A stretch of DNA of 64,000 nucleotides from Pseudomonas guariconensis (GCF_024127895.1 NZ_JAMYBK010000004.1:248001-312000); one strand, 5' to 3'. Counted from the stretch's first letter, positions 1 through 13,223 are shown. The notes: a model not told the origin generated them from the sequence alone. A program made the numbers and translations.

Positions 1-525
1 TGCGGCAAGCACTTCCCCGGCCACGGCTGGGCCGAGGCCGACTCCCACGTGGCCATCCCCACCGATGAGCGCAGCCTGGAGCAGTTGCGCCAGGCGGACT
101 TGGTGCCCTTCACCCGCCTGAGTGGCCAGCTGGCGGCGGTGATGCCGGCCCATGTCATCTATCCGCAGGTGGACAATCAGCCGGCCGGTTTCTCGCGCCG
201 TTGGCTGCAGGACATCCTGCGCGGCGAACTGGGCTTCCAGGGCGTGATCTTCAGCGATGACCTGTCCATGGCAGGGGCTCATGTGGTGGGAGATGCAGCC
301 AGCCGGATCGAGGCGGCCCTGAGCGCCGGCTGCGACATGGGCTTGGTGTGCAATGACCGGGCGGCGGCGGAGTTGGCGCTCTGTGCGGCCCAGCGCCTGA
401 AGGTCAGGCCGTCGCCGCGGATCGCCGGGATGCGTGGGCGTGGGTTCGCCCGGACGGACTACCGTCAGCAGCCGCGCTGGCTGGAGGCGTTGGGGGCGCT
501 GAAAGAGGCGCAACTGGTCGATTGA
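1..525 (+). CDS. nagZ: Beta-N-acetylhexosaminidase NagZ, 3' part only
   Basis: Cytoplasmic glycosidase of peptidoglycan recycling; the family removes GlcNAc from GlcNAc-anhydro-muropeptides. The frame is open from base 1, so the N-terminal half lies outside the window and 174 residues remain. The first residues carry the family motif KHFPGHG, whose histidine is part of the catalytic loop, and FSDDLSM, which holds the nucleophilic aspartate of GH3 NagZ enzymes. The gene converges on the helicase gene at 598. Identity is secure from the two motifs; only the missing start is unknown. Confidence 0.93.
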   Translation, partial: CGKHFPGHGWAEADSHVAIPTDERSLEQLRQADLVPFTRLSGQLAAVMPAHVIYPQVDNQPAGFSRRWLQDILRGELGFQGVIFSDDLSMAGAHVVGDAASRIEAALSAGCDMGLVCNDRAAAELALCAAQRLKVRPSPRIAGMRGRGFARTDYRQQPRWLEALGALKEAQLVD

Positions 526-537
526 TACGTCAGTAGC

Positions 538-570
538 CAGTTAAGGCTTTGGGACGCGAAGCGGCCCCAG
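538..570. repeat. Short interspersed repeat, copy 1
   Basis: Contains CAGTTAAGG followed by GCGAAGCGGCCCCAG. Both strings recur at 22897-22940 in another intergenic gap. It sits between two convergent gene ends, as Pseudomonas REP-type elements often do. Confidence 0.5.
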
Positions 571-597
571 CATTTACCAAACCCGTACGCGGGGGCG

Positions 598-3921
<3,324 letters not shown>

Positions 3922-3922
3922 C

Positions 3923-4495
3923 TTACTGCTCCATCATCTCCGGGCTCAGTACCGGCAGCTTGCGCTCACCGACCGGCGCGATCTTCAGCAGCAGCGCCAG
4001 GTGACCGCCATCGAGGAAGGTCAGTTGGTTGGCCTTCATGGTGCTGTTGCTCTGCCTGAACTGCTCGCTCTGCAGCACGCTGCCATTGCCATCGAGCTGG
4101 TTGACCCAGAAGTTGGCCTCCACGGTGATGAAGCGCCCCTGGGCGATGCTCAGGTTGCCCTCGATGGGGAAGTGGCCGAACTGCTCCTGACCTGCGCCCA
4201 GGGCGATGCGGCTCGGCTCGCTGCCGACCTGCTGCTGCCAGGCCTTGTGCAGCAGCACGGTATAGCTGGGCGTGGCCTGCAGGCGGGTGACTTCGTCGTT
4301 CAGCGCGGTCGGGCGTTCGGCGTCCTTGTTCAGGCGTGGGGCGCCGGCGCTCCAGTCTTCGGGGGCGAACGGGCTGTTCACCGCGGGCACGGCGTTCTGC
4401 CGGACCAGGATCATTTCCACCTGATAGGGGCCTTCGGCGAAGGCAGCCGGCGCGATCAGCGTCAGCAGCAATGTCAGGCAACGGATGGCACGCAT
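3923..4495 (-). CDS. CsiV-like periplasmic protein
   Basis: A 190-residue exported protein. The N-terminus MRAIRCLTLLLTLIAPAAFA is a typical Sec signal peptide with an AxA-type cleavage site. The mature part resembles the CsiV family (peptidoglycan-binding regulators of cell shape), in which a beta-rich domain follows a short linker; the EMILVRQNAV start and the LTFLDGGHLALLLKI end fit that family by eye. It lies between mfd and the SNF2 gene, all leftward, with 1 base to the latter. The family assignment rests on pattern and position rather than a catalytic motif, so the exact function is tentative. Confidence 0.6.
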   Translation of the reverse strand: MRAIRCLTLLLTLIAPAAFAEGPYQVEMILVRQNAVPAVNSPFAPEDWSAGAPRLNKDAERPTALNDEVTRLQATPSYTVLLHKAWQQQVGSEPSRIALGAGQEQFGHFPIEGNLSIAQGRFITVEANFWVNQLDGNGSVLQSEQFRQSNSTMKANQLTFLDGGHLALLLKIAPVGERKLPVLSPEMMEQ

Positions 4496-4504
4496 GGATG
4501 TTCC

Positions 4505-7500
4505 TTAAGGCTGTGGGCTCAGGCGCTCGAACAGCGCCTCCAGGGTGTTGAAACGTTCGTCCGGGCGCTCCATCGGCACGAAGAAGCGGAACTGGGTGGC
4601 GCCCTCGAACTTGTAGCGTTTGGGCTGGCCCTGGATCAGCTTGATCAGGGTCAGCGGGTCGACTGGCGTCTCGGCCTCGAACTCGAGCTTGCCGCCGTTG
4701 GGGCCGGCGTCGACCTTCTTGATGCCGAGCTTTTCCGCTTGCAGCTTGAGCTGGGTCAGGCGCATGAGGTTCTTGGTCGGCTCGGGCAGCAGGCCGAAGC
4801 GGTCGATCATCTCGACCTGCAGGTCCTTGAGGCCGTCCTCGTCGGCTGCCGAGGCGATGCGCTTGTAGAGGATCAGGCGGGCATGGACATCCGGCAGGTA
4901 GTCCTCCGGGATCAGCGCCGGCAGGCGCAGGTTGATCTCCGGGCCGCCGCCCAGGGGTTGCTCGAGGTTCGGCTGAGTGCCCTTGCGGATCGCCTTGACC
5001 GCACGCTCGAGCATTTCCATGTAGAGGGTGAAGCCCACTGCCTGGATCTGCCCGCTCTGGCCTTCGCCAAGCAGTTCACCAGCGCCACGGATCTCCAGGT
5101 CGTTGGTGGCCAGGACGAAGCCCGCGCCCAGGTCCTGGGTGTTGGCGATGGCCTCCAGGCGTTTCTCGGCGTCGGCGCTGATCTGCTGGCGTGGCGGCGT
5201 GAGCAGGTAGGCGTAGGCCTGGTGGTGACTGCGCCCGACCCGGCCGCGCAACTGGTGCAACTGGGCCAGGCCGAACTTGTCGGCGCGCTCGATGACGATG
5301 GTATTGGCGCTGGGCACGTCGATGCCGGTCTCGATGATGGTCGAGGCCACCAGCACGTTGAAGCGCTTGTGGTAGAAGTCGCTCATCACCTGTTCCAGCT
5401 CGCGCTCGCGCATCTGCCCGTGGCCGATGCCGATGCGCGCCTCCGGGACCAGCTCGGCCAGTTCGGCGGCACACTTCTCGATGCTCTTGACGTCGTTGTG
5501 CAGGTAGTACACCTGGCCGCCGCGCAGCAGTTCGCGCAGCAGCGCTTCCTTGACCGTGCTCTTGTTCTGCTCCATGACGAAGGTGCGCACCGACAGGCGT
5601 CGCGCCGGCGGGGTGGCGATGATCGACAGGTCGCGCATGCCCGACACCGCCATGTTCAAGGTCCGTGGGATCGGCGTGGCGGTCAGGGTGAGGATGTCCA
5701 CCTCGCTGCGCAGGGCCTTGAGCTGCTCCTTCTGGCGCACGCCGAAGCGGTGTTCCTCGTCGATGACGACCAGGCCCAGGTCCTTGAAGCGCACGTCGTC
5801 CTGCAACAGCTTGTGGGTGCCGATGAGGATGTCGATCTTGCCTTCGGCGAGGTCTGCCGCGGCGCTGGCGACTTCCTTGGCCGACTTGAAGCGGCTCATC
5901 ACCTCGACCGTCACCGGCCAGTCGGCGAAGCGGTCGCGGAAGCTGTTGTAGTGCTGCTGGGCGAGCAGGGTGGTGGGCACCAGCACCGCCACCTGGCGGC
6001 CGCTGTGCACGGCGATGAAGGCCGCGCGCATGGCCACCTCGGTCTTGCCGAAGCCGACGTCGCCACAGACCAGGCGGTCCATGGGCTTGCCGGCGAGCAT
6101 GTCGGCGCGCACCGCCTCGATGGCGCTTTGCTGGTCGGGGGTTTCCTCGAAGGGGAAGCCGGCGCTGAAGGTGGCGTAGTCGGCGGCCGGGTCGGCGAAC
6201 GCATGGCCCTTGCGCGCGGCGCGGCGGGCATAGATGTCGAGCAGCTCGGCGGCGACGTCGCGGACCTGCTCGGCGGCTTTGCGCTTGGCCTTCTGCCAGG
6301 CTTCCGAGCCGAGCCGGTGCAGCGGCGCCAGGGCATCGTCGCTGCCGGTGTAGCGGGCGATCAGGTGCAGGTTGGCCACCGGCACGTAGAGCTTGGTGCC
6401 CTCGGCGTATTCCAGGGTGAGGAATTCGGCGACTTGATTGTCCACCTCCAGCGTGGCCAGGCCCAGGTAGCGTCCCACGCCGTGGTCGATGTGCACCACC
6501 GGGGCGCCTTCGCGCAATTCGGTGAGGTTCTTGATCACCGCGTCGTTGGCCGCGTCGCCGCGCTTCTCGCGGCGCCGGCGCTGCATCACGCGCTGGCCGA
6601 ACAGCGGGCTCTCGGCGACCAGGGCCAGGCCTGGGTCGTCCAGCAGCAGGCCGTCGTCGAGGGGGGCGATGGTGATCGCCAGGCGCTCGCTGCCAGTGAC
6701 GAAATCGGCCCAGCCCTCGACCGTCTGCGGGCGCAGCTTGAGGCGCTCGAGCAGCTCCAGCAGGACCTCGCGGCGGCCCGCCGATTCGGCGGTGAACAGC
6801 ACGCGGCCGGGGAACTGGTCGAGGAAGTTCGCCAGCTCCGCCAGCGGCTGGTTGGCCTTGGCCTCGATCGCCAGGTTCGGCAGGGGGCGTGCCGGGAAAC
6901 GCTCGCGGCCGACGCCCGGCTCGACCTCGTCGCTGCTGACCACCACCCGTGGCCATTGCTTGAGGCGGGCGAAGCAGTCCTCTACCGGCAGGAACAGCTC
7001 AGCGGGCGGCAACAGCGGGCGGGTCAGGTCGCCACGGCGCTCTTCGTAGCGCCCGCGCACGTCGTTCCAGAAGTGCTCGGCGGCCTGTTCCACGCCTGGC
7101 AGGGAGAACACCTGGGTGTCTGCCGGCAGGTAGTCGAACAGGGTCGAGGTCTCTTCGAAGAACAGCGGCAGGTAGTATTCGATGCCGGCCGGGATGATGC
7201 CGCTGGCCAGGTCCTGGAAGATCGCGCTACGGCGGAAGTCGACGTCGAAACGTTCGCGAAAGCGTGCCTTGAAGCGCGTGACTTCCTCCTTCTGCATGGG
7301 GAATTCGCGGGCTGGCAGCAGGCGCACCGAGTCGACCTTGTCGATCGAGCGCTGGGTCTCCGGGTCGAAGGTGCGCAGGGTCTCGATCTCGTCGTCGAAC
7401 AGGTCGATCCGGTAGGGCAGCTTGCTGCCCATGGGGAACAGGTCGATCAGCGCGCCGCGCACGGCGAACTCGCCATGCTCGTAGACCGTGTCGACGCAGC

Positions 7501-7951
7501 GGTAGCCGCTGGCCTCCAGGCGTGTACGCATCTGTTCCACGTCGATGGTCTGGCCCACGTCCAGCACCAGGCTGCTGCCCAGCAGGAAGCGCGTCGGCGC
7601 CAGGCGGTGCAGGGCGGTGGTGACCGGCACCACGAGGATGCCGTGGTCCAGTTCCGGCAGCCGGTAGAGGCTGGCGATGCGCTGGGAGATGATGTCCTGG
7701 TGCGGCGAGAACAGGTCGTAGGGCAGGGTTTCCCAGTCGGGGAAGGGCAGCACCGGCAGGTCTGGGGCGAAGAAGCGCAGCTCCTGCTCGAGACGGTCGG
7801 CGGCCTGGCTGTCGGCGGTCAGCAGCAGGGTGAAGCGGCCAGCGCTGCTGGCGGCTTCGGCGATGGCCAGGCTCAGGGCGGCACCGGGCAGGTTGCCCCA
7901 GGTTTGCTTGCCGGCCGTGGCCGATAATTGCGGTAGGCGCAGAACTGACAC
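4505..7951 (-). CDS. mfd: Transcription-repair coupling factor Mfd
   Basis: An 1148-residue DNA translocase that removes RNA polymerase stalled at lesions and recruits UvrA. The UvrB-like N-terminal module begins near VLPFPDWETLPYDLFSPHQD. The RecG-like motor has Walker A GDVGFGKTEVA near residue 630 and DEEH near residue 730, followed by the TRG region (RGRVGRSHHQAY). The frame stays open far upstream, but the conserved N-terminus SVLRLPQL starts at a GTG at 7951 and gives the same length as the E. coli protein. It is divergent from gap, with a shared 183-base control region. Confidence 0.96.
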   Translation of the reverse strand: MSVLRLPQLSATAGKQTWGNLPGAALSLAIAEAASSAGRFTLLLTADSQAADRLEQELRFFAPDLPVLPFPDWETLPYDLFSPHQDIISQRIASLYRLPELDHGILVVPVTTALHRLAPTRFLLGSSLVLDVGQTIDVEQMRTRLEASGYRCVDTVYEHGEFAVRGALIDLFPMGSKLPYRIDLFDDEIETLRTFDPETQRSIDKVDSVRLLPAREFPMQKEEVTRFKARFRERFDVDFRRSAIFQDLASGIIPAGIEYYLPLFFEETSTLFDYLPADTQVFSLPGVEQAAEHFWNDVRGRYEERRGDLTRPLLPPAELFLPVEDCFARLKQWPRVVVSSDEVEPGVGRERFPARPLPNLAIEAKANQPLAELANFLDQFPGRVLFTAESAGRREVLLELLERLKLRPQTVEGWADFVTGSERLAITIAPLDDGLLLDDPGLALVAESPLFGQRVMQRRRREKRGDAANDAVIKNLTELREGAPVVHIDHGVGRYLGLATLEVDNQVAEFLTLEYAEGTKLYVPVANLHLIARYTGSDDALAPLHRLGSEAWQKAKRKAAEQVRDVAAELLDIYARRAARKGHAFADPAADYATFSAGFPFEETPDQQSAIEAVRADMLAGKPMDRLVCGDVGFGKTEVAMRAAFIAVHSGRQVAVLVPTTLLAQQHYNSFRDRFADWPVTVEVMSRFKSAKEVASAAADLAEGKIDILIGTHKLLQDDVRFKDLGLVVIDEEHRFGVRQKEQLKALRSEVDILTLTATPIPRTLNMAVSGMRDLSIIATPPARRLSVRTFVMEQNKSTVKEALLRELLRGGQVYYLHNDVKSIEKCAAELAELVPEARIGIGHGQMRERELEQVMSDFYHKRFNVLVASTIIETGIDVPSANTIVIERADKFGLAQLHQLRGRVGRSHHQAYAYLLTPPRQQISADAEKRLEAIANTQDLGAGFVLATNDLEIRGAGELLGEGQSGQIQAVGFTLYMEMLERAVKAIRKGTQPNLEQPLGGGPEINLRLPALIPEDYLPDVHARLILYKRIASAADEDGLKDLQVEMIDRFGLLPEPTKNLMRLTQLKLQAEKLGIKKVDAGPNGGKLEFEAETPVDPLTLIKLIQGQPKRYKFEGATQFRFFVPMERPDERFNTLEALFERLSPQP

Positions 7952-8066
7952 GGAAGATCCGACTCCAAGCGTTGCGGCAAAGACGACAATTGTACCGGTG
8001 CCGGTGCGCGCTGTCAGGCTCGGCAAGGGCGTGGCGGCGGGGTCCGCTGGCAGCGACAGGCGCTCA

Positions 8067-8095
8067 TTGCCCGATACGCCATGGGGCGTCATAAT
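8067..8095 (+). promoter_or_regulatory. Candidate sigma-70 promoter for gap
   Basis: TTGCCC at 8067-8072 and CATAAT at 8090-8095 are separated by 17 bases, 40 bases before the gap start. They match 4/6 and 5/6 of the consensus hexamers. Confidence 0.5.
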
Positions 8096-8134
8096 GTAGC
8101 CCCTTTTTTCTCCCCCTACATGTGGAAGGTTCCC

Positions 8135-9583
8135 GTGACTCAGAAGCCCGACCAGTGTCTTGGTGAGTGGATCGATCGTGAAGCCCTGGCTGAAGCGATG
8201 ATCCCGCTTATCGGTCAGCTCTACCGCAACAACAACGTGGTGAGCTCGATCTATGGCCGCAGCCTGATCAACCGTTCGGTTATCTCGATCCTCAAAGCCC
8301 ACCGCTTTGCCCGTCACCGTCAGAGCGACGAGACCGAGCTGTCCGTCCACGAGACATTCCCCCTGCTCAAGGCCATGAGCGAGCTGAAACTGGGCGCCGC
8401 TTCGGTCGACCTGGGCAAGCTGGCCAACAAGTTCAAGCTCGAAGGCAACGGTCGCAGCGTCGAGCAGTTCGTGCGCGAAGAGCTGGCTGACGTCGTCGGC
8501 CAGCAGAACGCTGCCGCACGCAAGGGCACCGACGTCGTCCTGTACGGCTTCGGCCGCATCGGCCGCCTGCTGGCGCGCATCCTGATCGAGAAGACCGGCG
8601 GTGGCGACGGCCTGCGCCTGCGGGCCATCGTCGTGCGCAAGGGTGCCGAGAACGACCTGGTCAAGCGTGCCAGCCTGCTGCGTCGTGACTCGGTGCACGG
8701 CCCGTTCGATGGCACCATCGTCATCGACGAGGAACACAACACCATCACCGCCAACGGCAACCTGATCCAGGTGATCTACTCCAACGACCCGGCGTCGATC
8801 GACTACACCCAGTACGGCATCGACAACGCCCTGCTGGTCGACAACACCGGCAAGTGGCGTGACGCCGAGGGCCTGGGCCAGCACCTGCAGTGCCCGGGCA
8901 TCGAGCGTGTGATCCTCACCGCGCCGGGCAAGGGTGCGCTGAAGAACATCGTGCACGGCATCAACCACGGCGATATCACTGCCGACGACAAGATCATCTC
9001 CGCCGCCTCCTGCACCACCAACGCCATCGTGCCGGTGCTCAAGGCCGTGAATGACCAGTACGGCATCGTCAACGGCCACGTCGAGACCGTTCACTCGTTC
9101 ACCAACGACCAGAACCTGATCGACAACTTCCACAAGGGCAGCCGTCGTGGCCGCGCCGCGCCGCTGAACATGGTCATCACCGAGACCGGTGCCGCCACCG
9201 CCGCCGCCAAGGCGCTGCCGGTGCTCAAGGGCAAGCTGACCGGCAACGCCATCCGCGTGCCGACGCCGAACGTCTCGATGGCCATCCTCAACCTGAACCT
9301 GGAAAAGGCCACCAGCCGCGACGAGATCAACGAGTTCCTGCGCCAGACCGCCATGCACTCGGAACTGCACAAGCAGATCGATTACGTCAGCTCCCAGGAA
9401 GTGGTGTCCACCGACTTCGTCGGCTCCCGCCACGCCGGTGTGGTCGACGCCGAGGCGACCATCTGCAACGACAACCGCGTTGTCCTGTACGTCTGGTACG
9501 ACAACGAATTCGGTTACAGCTGCCAGGTGGTGCGCGTGATGGAAGAGATGGCCGGTGTGAACCCGCCAGCGTTTCCACGCTGA
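8135..9583 (+). CDS. gap: Glyceraldehyde-3-phosphate dehydrogenase, long Pseudomonas type
   Basis: Oxidises glyceraldehyde 3-phosphate to 1,3-bisphosphoglycerate, or the reverse in gluconeogenesis. At 482 residues it is much longer than the usual 330-residue enzyme because of about 130 extra N-terminal residues before the Rossmann motif GFGRIGRLLARI. The catalytic cysteine is Cys293 in SAASCTTNAIVP; WYDNEFGYS marks the C-terminal NAD-binding region. The GTG start at 8135 is preceded by GGAAGGT and fits the known N-terminus of the Pseudomonas gap-2/GapB group, while an upstream in-frame ATG at 8081 has no ribosome site. A strong terminator follows. Confidence 0.93.
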   Translation: MTQKPDQCLGEWIDREALAEAMIPLIGQLYRNNNVVSSIYGRSLINRSVISILKAHRFARHRQSDETELSVHETFPLLKAMSELKLGAASVDLGKLANKFKLEGNGRSVEQFVREELADVVGQQNAAARKGTDVVLYGFGRIGRLLARILIEKTGGGDGLRLRAIVVRKGAENDLVKRASLLRRDSVHGPFDGTIVIDEEHNTITANGNLIQVIYSNDPASIDYTQYGIDNALLVDNTGKWRDAEGLGQHLQCPGIERVILTAPGKGALKNIVHGINHGDITADDKIISAASCTTNAIVPVLKAVNDQYGIVNGHVETVHSFTNDQNLIDNFHKGSRRGRAAPLNMVITETGAATAAAKALPVLKGKLTGNAIRVPTPNVSMAILNLNLEKATSRDEINEFLRQTAMHSELHKQIDYVSSQEVVSTDFVGSRHAGVVDAEATICNDNRVVLYVWYDNEFGYSCQVVRVMEEMAGVNPPAFPR

Positions 9584-9601
9584 TCCGCTTGTAATGCGTT
9601 G

Positions 9602-9634
9602 AAAAAACGGGAACCTTCGGGTTCCCGTTTTTTT
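9602..9634 (+). terminator. Intrinsic terminator of gap
   Basis: A perfect 14-bp stem (AAAAAACGGGAACC and its complement) closed by a TTCG loop and running into seven T residues, 19 bases after the gap stop codon. Confidence 0.93.
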
Positions 9635-9720
9635 GGCATTTTTTGTGTTCACCCAGGTCTGGCGCGGTAGCTGCTGGGCGGCCTTGTGTCGCGAAAGGGC
9701 TGCGCTGGTCTGAGGGCAGT

Positions 9721-9750
9721 GGAGCTGGCTTGCCGGCGATAGGGCCGGTA
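9721..9750. repeat. REP-like element
   Basis: Contains the Pseudomonas REP-type core GGCTTGCCGGCGATAGGGCC, similar to the copy at 20956-20996. It lies between gap and apbE. Confidence 0.55.
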
Positions 9751-9818
9751 CAGACAACACAAGACAGACGCTCCAACAGGCGCCGCGCCAGCATGGCTGG
9801 CCAACCGAGAGATCCAAT

Positions 9819-10817
9819 GTGCGCACGACCCTGCTGTTCATCCTGATGCTGCTCGCTGCCTGCAACCCTGCGCCCACCCTCGAACGCCTGGGCGGCCCGA
9901 CCATGGGCAGCAGCTACAGCATCCAGTACGTGCGCGAACCCGGCGGCCCGTCGCCAGCGCAGGTACAGGACGCGGTCGAGGCGATCCTGCGCGACATCGA
10001 CGGGCACTTCTCGACCTACCGGGGTGACTCCACCGTCAGCCGCTTCAACCAGCTGCCGGCCAACCAGTGCCAGGCTGTGGGCGCCGATATGCTGGCGCTG
10101 GTCGCCTTCGGCCAGCAACTGGCCGAACAGAGCCAGGGTGCCTTCGATCTCACCGTCGAGCCCTTGCTCGACCTCTGGGGCTTCGGCCCCCAGGCCCGCC
10201 GCGAGCAGGTGCCCGACCCGCAGGCGCGGGCCCTGGTACGCCAGCGCGTGGGCTATCGCCACCTGCGCATCGAGGGCGATGCGTTGTGCAAGGACGCGCC
10301 CGTGGAACTGGACTTCAACAGCATCGCCGCCGGCCATGCCGTCGACCTGATCGCCGGGCGGCTGCGCGCCATGGGTATCATCGATTTCCTCGCCGAAGCC
10401 ACGGGGGAACTCAAGGCCGAGGGCCGCAAGCCCGACGGCAGCCCCTGGCGCATCGCCCTGGAATTGCCCCGCGAGGACCGTCAGATCGCGCGCCAGGTAA
10501 TTGCCGTGGATGGCCTGGCAGTGTCGACCTCGGGTGACTATCGCCACTATTTCGAGGAGAATGGCCGGCGCTATTCGCACGCCCTCGATGCCCGCCTCGG
10601 GCGCCCGGTCGAACATGACCTGGCCGCGGTCACCGTGCTCGATGCCTCGGCGCTGCGGGCCGACGGCTATTCGACCCTGCTGTTGATCCTGGGGCCGCAA
10701 CAGGGCTGGGACTTCGCCATCGCCCATGGCATCGCGGCCATGCTGGTGACCCGGACGCAGGATGGGTTCGTCTCCCGGGCTACGCCTGGCTTCGAACGAA
10801 AGCTCAAAGGCGAGTGA
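9819..10817 (+). CDS. apbE: ApbE-like FAD:protein FMN transferase (lipoprotein)
   Basis: Predicted to attach FMN through a phosphoester bond to threonine or serine of partner flavoproteins such as NqrB/NqrC or RnfG. At 332 residues it has the family's normal length. The start MRTTLLFILMLLAACN has a lipobox with Cys15, so it should be anchored in the membrane facing the periplasm. Family landmarks include GGPTMGSSYSIQY, the ELDFNSIAAGHAVD region and SGDYRHYFEENGRRYSHALD. GTG was chosen because it places the signal peptide correctly. No nqr or rnf genes flank it here, so its substrate must be encoded elsewhere. Confidence 0.9.
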   Translation: MRTTLLFILMLLAACNPAPTLERLGGPTMGSSYSIQYVREPGGPSPAQVQDAVEAILRDIDGHFSTYRGDSTVSRFNQLPANQCQAVGADMLALVAFGQQLAEQSQGAFDLTVEPLLDLWGFGPQARREQVPDPQARALVRQRVGYRHLRIEGDALCKDAPVELDFNSIAAGHAVDLIAGRLRAMGIIDFLAEATGELKAEGRKPDGSPWRIALELPREDRQIARQVIAVDGLAVSTSGDYRHYFEENGRRYSHALDARLGRPVEHDLAAVTVLDASALRADGYSTLLLILGPQQGWDFAIAHGIAAMLVTRTQDGFVSRATPGFERKLKGE

Positions 10818-11030
10818 AAGGCGAGTGAAAGGCAAGGCACGGATGATCGCCGCCAGGGAATCGGTGAACGACATGTAGTGCAGGCAAGATTGGCCTACGA
10901 CGCGACCAAGGGTTAATGTGCGCGGCGTTCAGGCTTGATTAGACTGCACCCGAATTTTCTCATGGCGCCCCGGCGACATGATCGCGCCCCGCGGCCAACC
11001 GGCCGGCGGGCCAGTTCTGAAGGAGTACGC

Positions 11031-12425
11031 ATGGCTGTCTACAACTACGACGTAGTGGTGCTGGGTTCCGGCCCGGCCGGAGAAGGTGCGGCAATGAATG
11101 CCGCCAAAGCAGGACGCAAGGTGGCGATGGTCGACAGCCGTCGCCAGGTCGGCGGCAACTGCACCCACTTGGGCACCATCCCGTCCAAGGCCCTGCGTCA
11201 CTCGGTGCGGCAGATCATGCAGTTCAACACCAACCCGATGTTCCGCGCCATCGGCGAGCCGCGCTGGTTCTCCTTCCCCGATGTGCTCAAGAGCGCCGAG
11301 AAGGTGATCTCCAAGCAGGTCGCCTCGCGCACCGGCTACTACGCGCGCAACCGTGTCGACCTGTTCTTCGGCACCGGCAGCTTCGCCGACGAGCAGACCG
11401 TCGATGTGGTCTGCCCCAATGGCGTGGTCGAGAAGCTGGTGGCCAAGCACATCATCATCGCCACCGGTTCGCGTCCGTACCGCCCGGCCGACATCGACTT
11501 CCACCACCCGCGCGTCTACGACAGCGACACCATCCTGAGCCTGAGCCACACCCCGCGCAAGCTGATCGTCTACGGTGCCGGGGTGATCGGTTGCGAATAC
11601 GCCTCGATCTTCAGTGGCCTGGGTGTGCTGGTGGAGCTGGTGGACAACCGTGGCCAGCTGCTGAGCTTCCTGGACTCGGAAATTTCCCAGGCGCTGAGCT
11701 ACCACTTCAGCAACAACAACATCACCGTGCGCCACAACGAGGAGTACGAGCGGGTCGAAGGCCTGGACAACGGTGTCATCCTGCACCTGAAGTCGGGCAA
11801 GAAGATCAAGGCCGACGCCCTGCTGTGGTGCAATGGCCGAACCGGCAACACCGACAAGCTGGGCCTTGAGAACATCGGCATCAAGATCAACAGCCGTGGC
11901 CAGATCGAGGTCGACCAGAGCTACCGCACCAGCGTGCCGAACATCTACGGCGCCGGTGACGTGATCGGCTGGCCGAGCCTGGCCAGCGCTGCCCACGACC
12001 AGGGCCGCTCGGCCGCAGGCAGCATCGTCGACAACGGCAGCTGGCGCTTCGTCGATGACGTGCCGACCGGTATCTACACCATTCCGGAGATCAGCTCGAT
12101 CGGCAAGAACGAGCAGGAGCTGACCCAGGCCAAGGTGCCCTACGAAGTGGGCAAGGCTTTCTTCAAGAGCATGGCCCGCGCGCAGATCGCCGGCGAGCCG
12201 CAGGGCATGCTGAAGATCCTGTTCCACCGCGAGACCCTGGAAATCCTCGGCGTGCACTGCTTCGGCTACCAGGCCTCGGAGATCGTCCACATCGGCCAGG
12301 CGATCATGAACCAGCCGGGTGAGCTGAACAATCTCAAGTACTTCGTCAACACCACCTTCAACTACCCGACCATGGCCGAAGCCTATCGGGTAGCTGCCTA
12401 CGACGGCCTGAACCGGCTTTTTTGA
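11031..12425 (+). CDS. sthA: Soluble pyridine nucleotide transhydrogenase
   Basis: Flavoprotein that moves hydride between NADPH and NAD+ in the cytoplasm and balances the two pools. At 464 residues it matches the known enzyme exactly. The FAD-binding N-terminus is [30 protein letters not shown] replaces the second redox cysteine of the disulfide-reductase family with threonine, as is typical of Sth[14 protein letters not shown] is the NAD-binding motif. ATG at 11031 follows AAGGAG; the longer in-frame start at 10935 has no such site. With gap upstream, it lies in a redox-metabolism neighbourhood. Confidence 0.97.
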   Translation: MAVYNYDVVVLGSGPAGEGAAMNAAKAGRKVAMVDSRRQVGGNCTHLGTIPSKALRHSVRQIMQFNTNPMFRAIGEPRWFSFPDVLKSAEKVISKQVASRTGYYARNRVDLFFGTGSFADEQTVDVVCPNGVVEKLVAKHIIIATGSRPYRPADIDFHHPRVYDSDTILSLSHTPRKLIVYGAGVIGCEYASIFSGLGVLVELVDNRGQLLSFLDSEISQALSYHFSNNNITVRHNEEYERVEGLDNGVILHLKSGKKIKADALLWCNGRTGNTDKLGLENIGIKINSRGQIEVDQSYRTSVPNIYGAGDVIGWPSLASAAHDQGRSAAGSIVDNGSWRFVDDVPTGIYTIPEISSIGKNEQELTQAKVPYEVGKAFFKSMARAQIAGEPQGMLKILFHRETLEILGVHCFGYQASEIVHIGQAIMNQPGELNNLKYFVNTTFNYPTMAEAYRVAAYDGLNRLF

Positions 12426-12429
12426 GCGG

Positions 12430-12458
12430 CTCCGGCCGGTGGCCTGAGCCGGCCGGGG
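12430..12458. terminator. GC-rich hairpin between convergent genes
   Basis: CCGGCCGG pairs with a second CCGGCCGG nine bases later, just after the sthA stop codon and before the convergent phosphodiesterase gene. There is no T run, so a terminator role is only likely. Confidence 0.4.
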
Positions 12459-12467
12459 AGACCGGGT

Positions 12468-13190
12468 TCAGTCCTTCCCAAGGGTGGTCTTGGCCAAACC
12501 GGGAAAGTCTGTGATCAGGCTGTCTACGCCAAAGTCGGCGAGCCGGCGCATCAGCGCCGGTTCGTTGACCGTCCACACCGACACATGCAACCCCTGGCGC
12601 TGGGCCTTGAGCAGGCGCTCGGGGGTGCACAGCGTCCAATTCAGTGCCAGCAGGGTACAGCCGTAGTTCTGCGCCACCTTCAGCGGATCGAGCCAGGCAT
12701 ATTCGGCGACCAGCCCGCGCGAGACGTCTGGCACCAGCTCCAGGGCGGCGCCCAGCACCTCCCGTGAACTGGAGGTGATGGTGACCTTGTCGAGCAGGCC
12801 GAAGCGCTGGGCCAGCTCGCGGATCGCCAGCACGGTGCTGGCGGCACGGGTGCGCGAGGCGCTCTTGACCTCCAGTTGCCAGTGCTCGAAGGCACACTTC
12901 TCGAACAGTTCCTCCAGGCGCGGGATAGGGCAGGGCTGCACCCAGCCTGGGCCACCCTTGCGCGCATCGTAGGTGGCCAGCTCGGCGGCGGTGTGCTCGA
13001 CCACCTTGCCTCGGCGGCCGGTGGTGCGCTTGAGGGTCGGGTCATGGATCACCATCAGCTCGTTGTCGGCCGACAGGTGCAGGTCCAGTTCGCAGCGATC
13101 GACGCCGTGCGACAGGCACTGGCGAAAGCTGGTCAGGGTGTTTTCGGGCGCTTCGCCTTTGGCGCCGCGATGGCCATAGATCAGGGTCAC
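12468..13190 (-). CDS. Cytoplasmic glycerophosphodiester phosphodiesterase (UgpQ-like)
   Basis: Hydrolyses glycerophosphodiesters to glycerol 3-phosphate and an alcohol. The 240-residue protein has the GDPD TIM-barrel motifs in order: HRGAKGEAPENT (catalytic histidine and metal-binding glutamate), ELDLHLSAD, IHDPTLKRTT (second histidine), EVKS and a C-terminal VWTVNEP. There is no signal peptide, so it should act in the cytoplasm like UgpQ rather than the periplasm like GlpQ. It is transcribed leftward, converging on sthA. Substrate range within the family cannot be told from sequence. Confidence 0.9.
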   Translation of the reverse strand: MTLIYGHRGAKGEAPENTLTSFRQCLSHGVDRCELDLHLSADNELMVIHDPTLKRTTGRRGKVVEHTAAELATYDARKGGPGWVQPCPIPRLEELFEKCAFEHWQLEVKSASRTRAASTVLAIRELAQRFGLLDKVTITSSSREVLGAALELVPDVSRGLVAEYAWLDPLKVAQNYGCTLLALNWTLCTPERLLKAQRQGLHVSVWTVNEPALMRRLADFGVDSLITDFPGLAKTTLGKD

Positions 13191-13223
13191 GTTCGTTCCT
13201 TCAGGTCTGAAATGGGGAAAGGC

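Noticed and set aside
7952..9904. Upstream extension of the mfd frame through the gap gene
   Set aside because: The extension is antisense to gap and unlike any Mfd; the conserved start at the GTG (7951) gives the normal length.
10929..12290. Long minus-strand frame opposite sthA
   Set aside because: Shadow of sthA; no recognisable motif.
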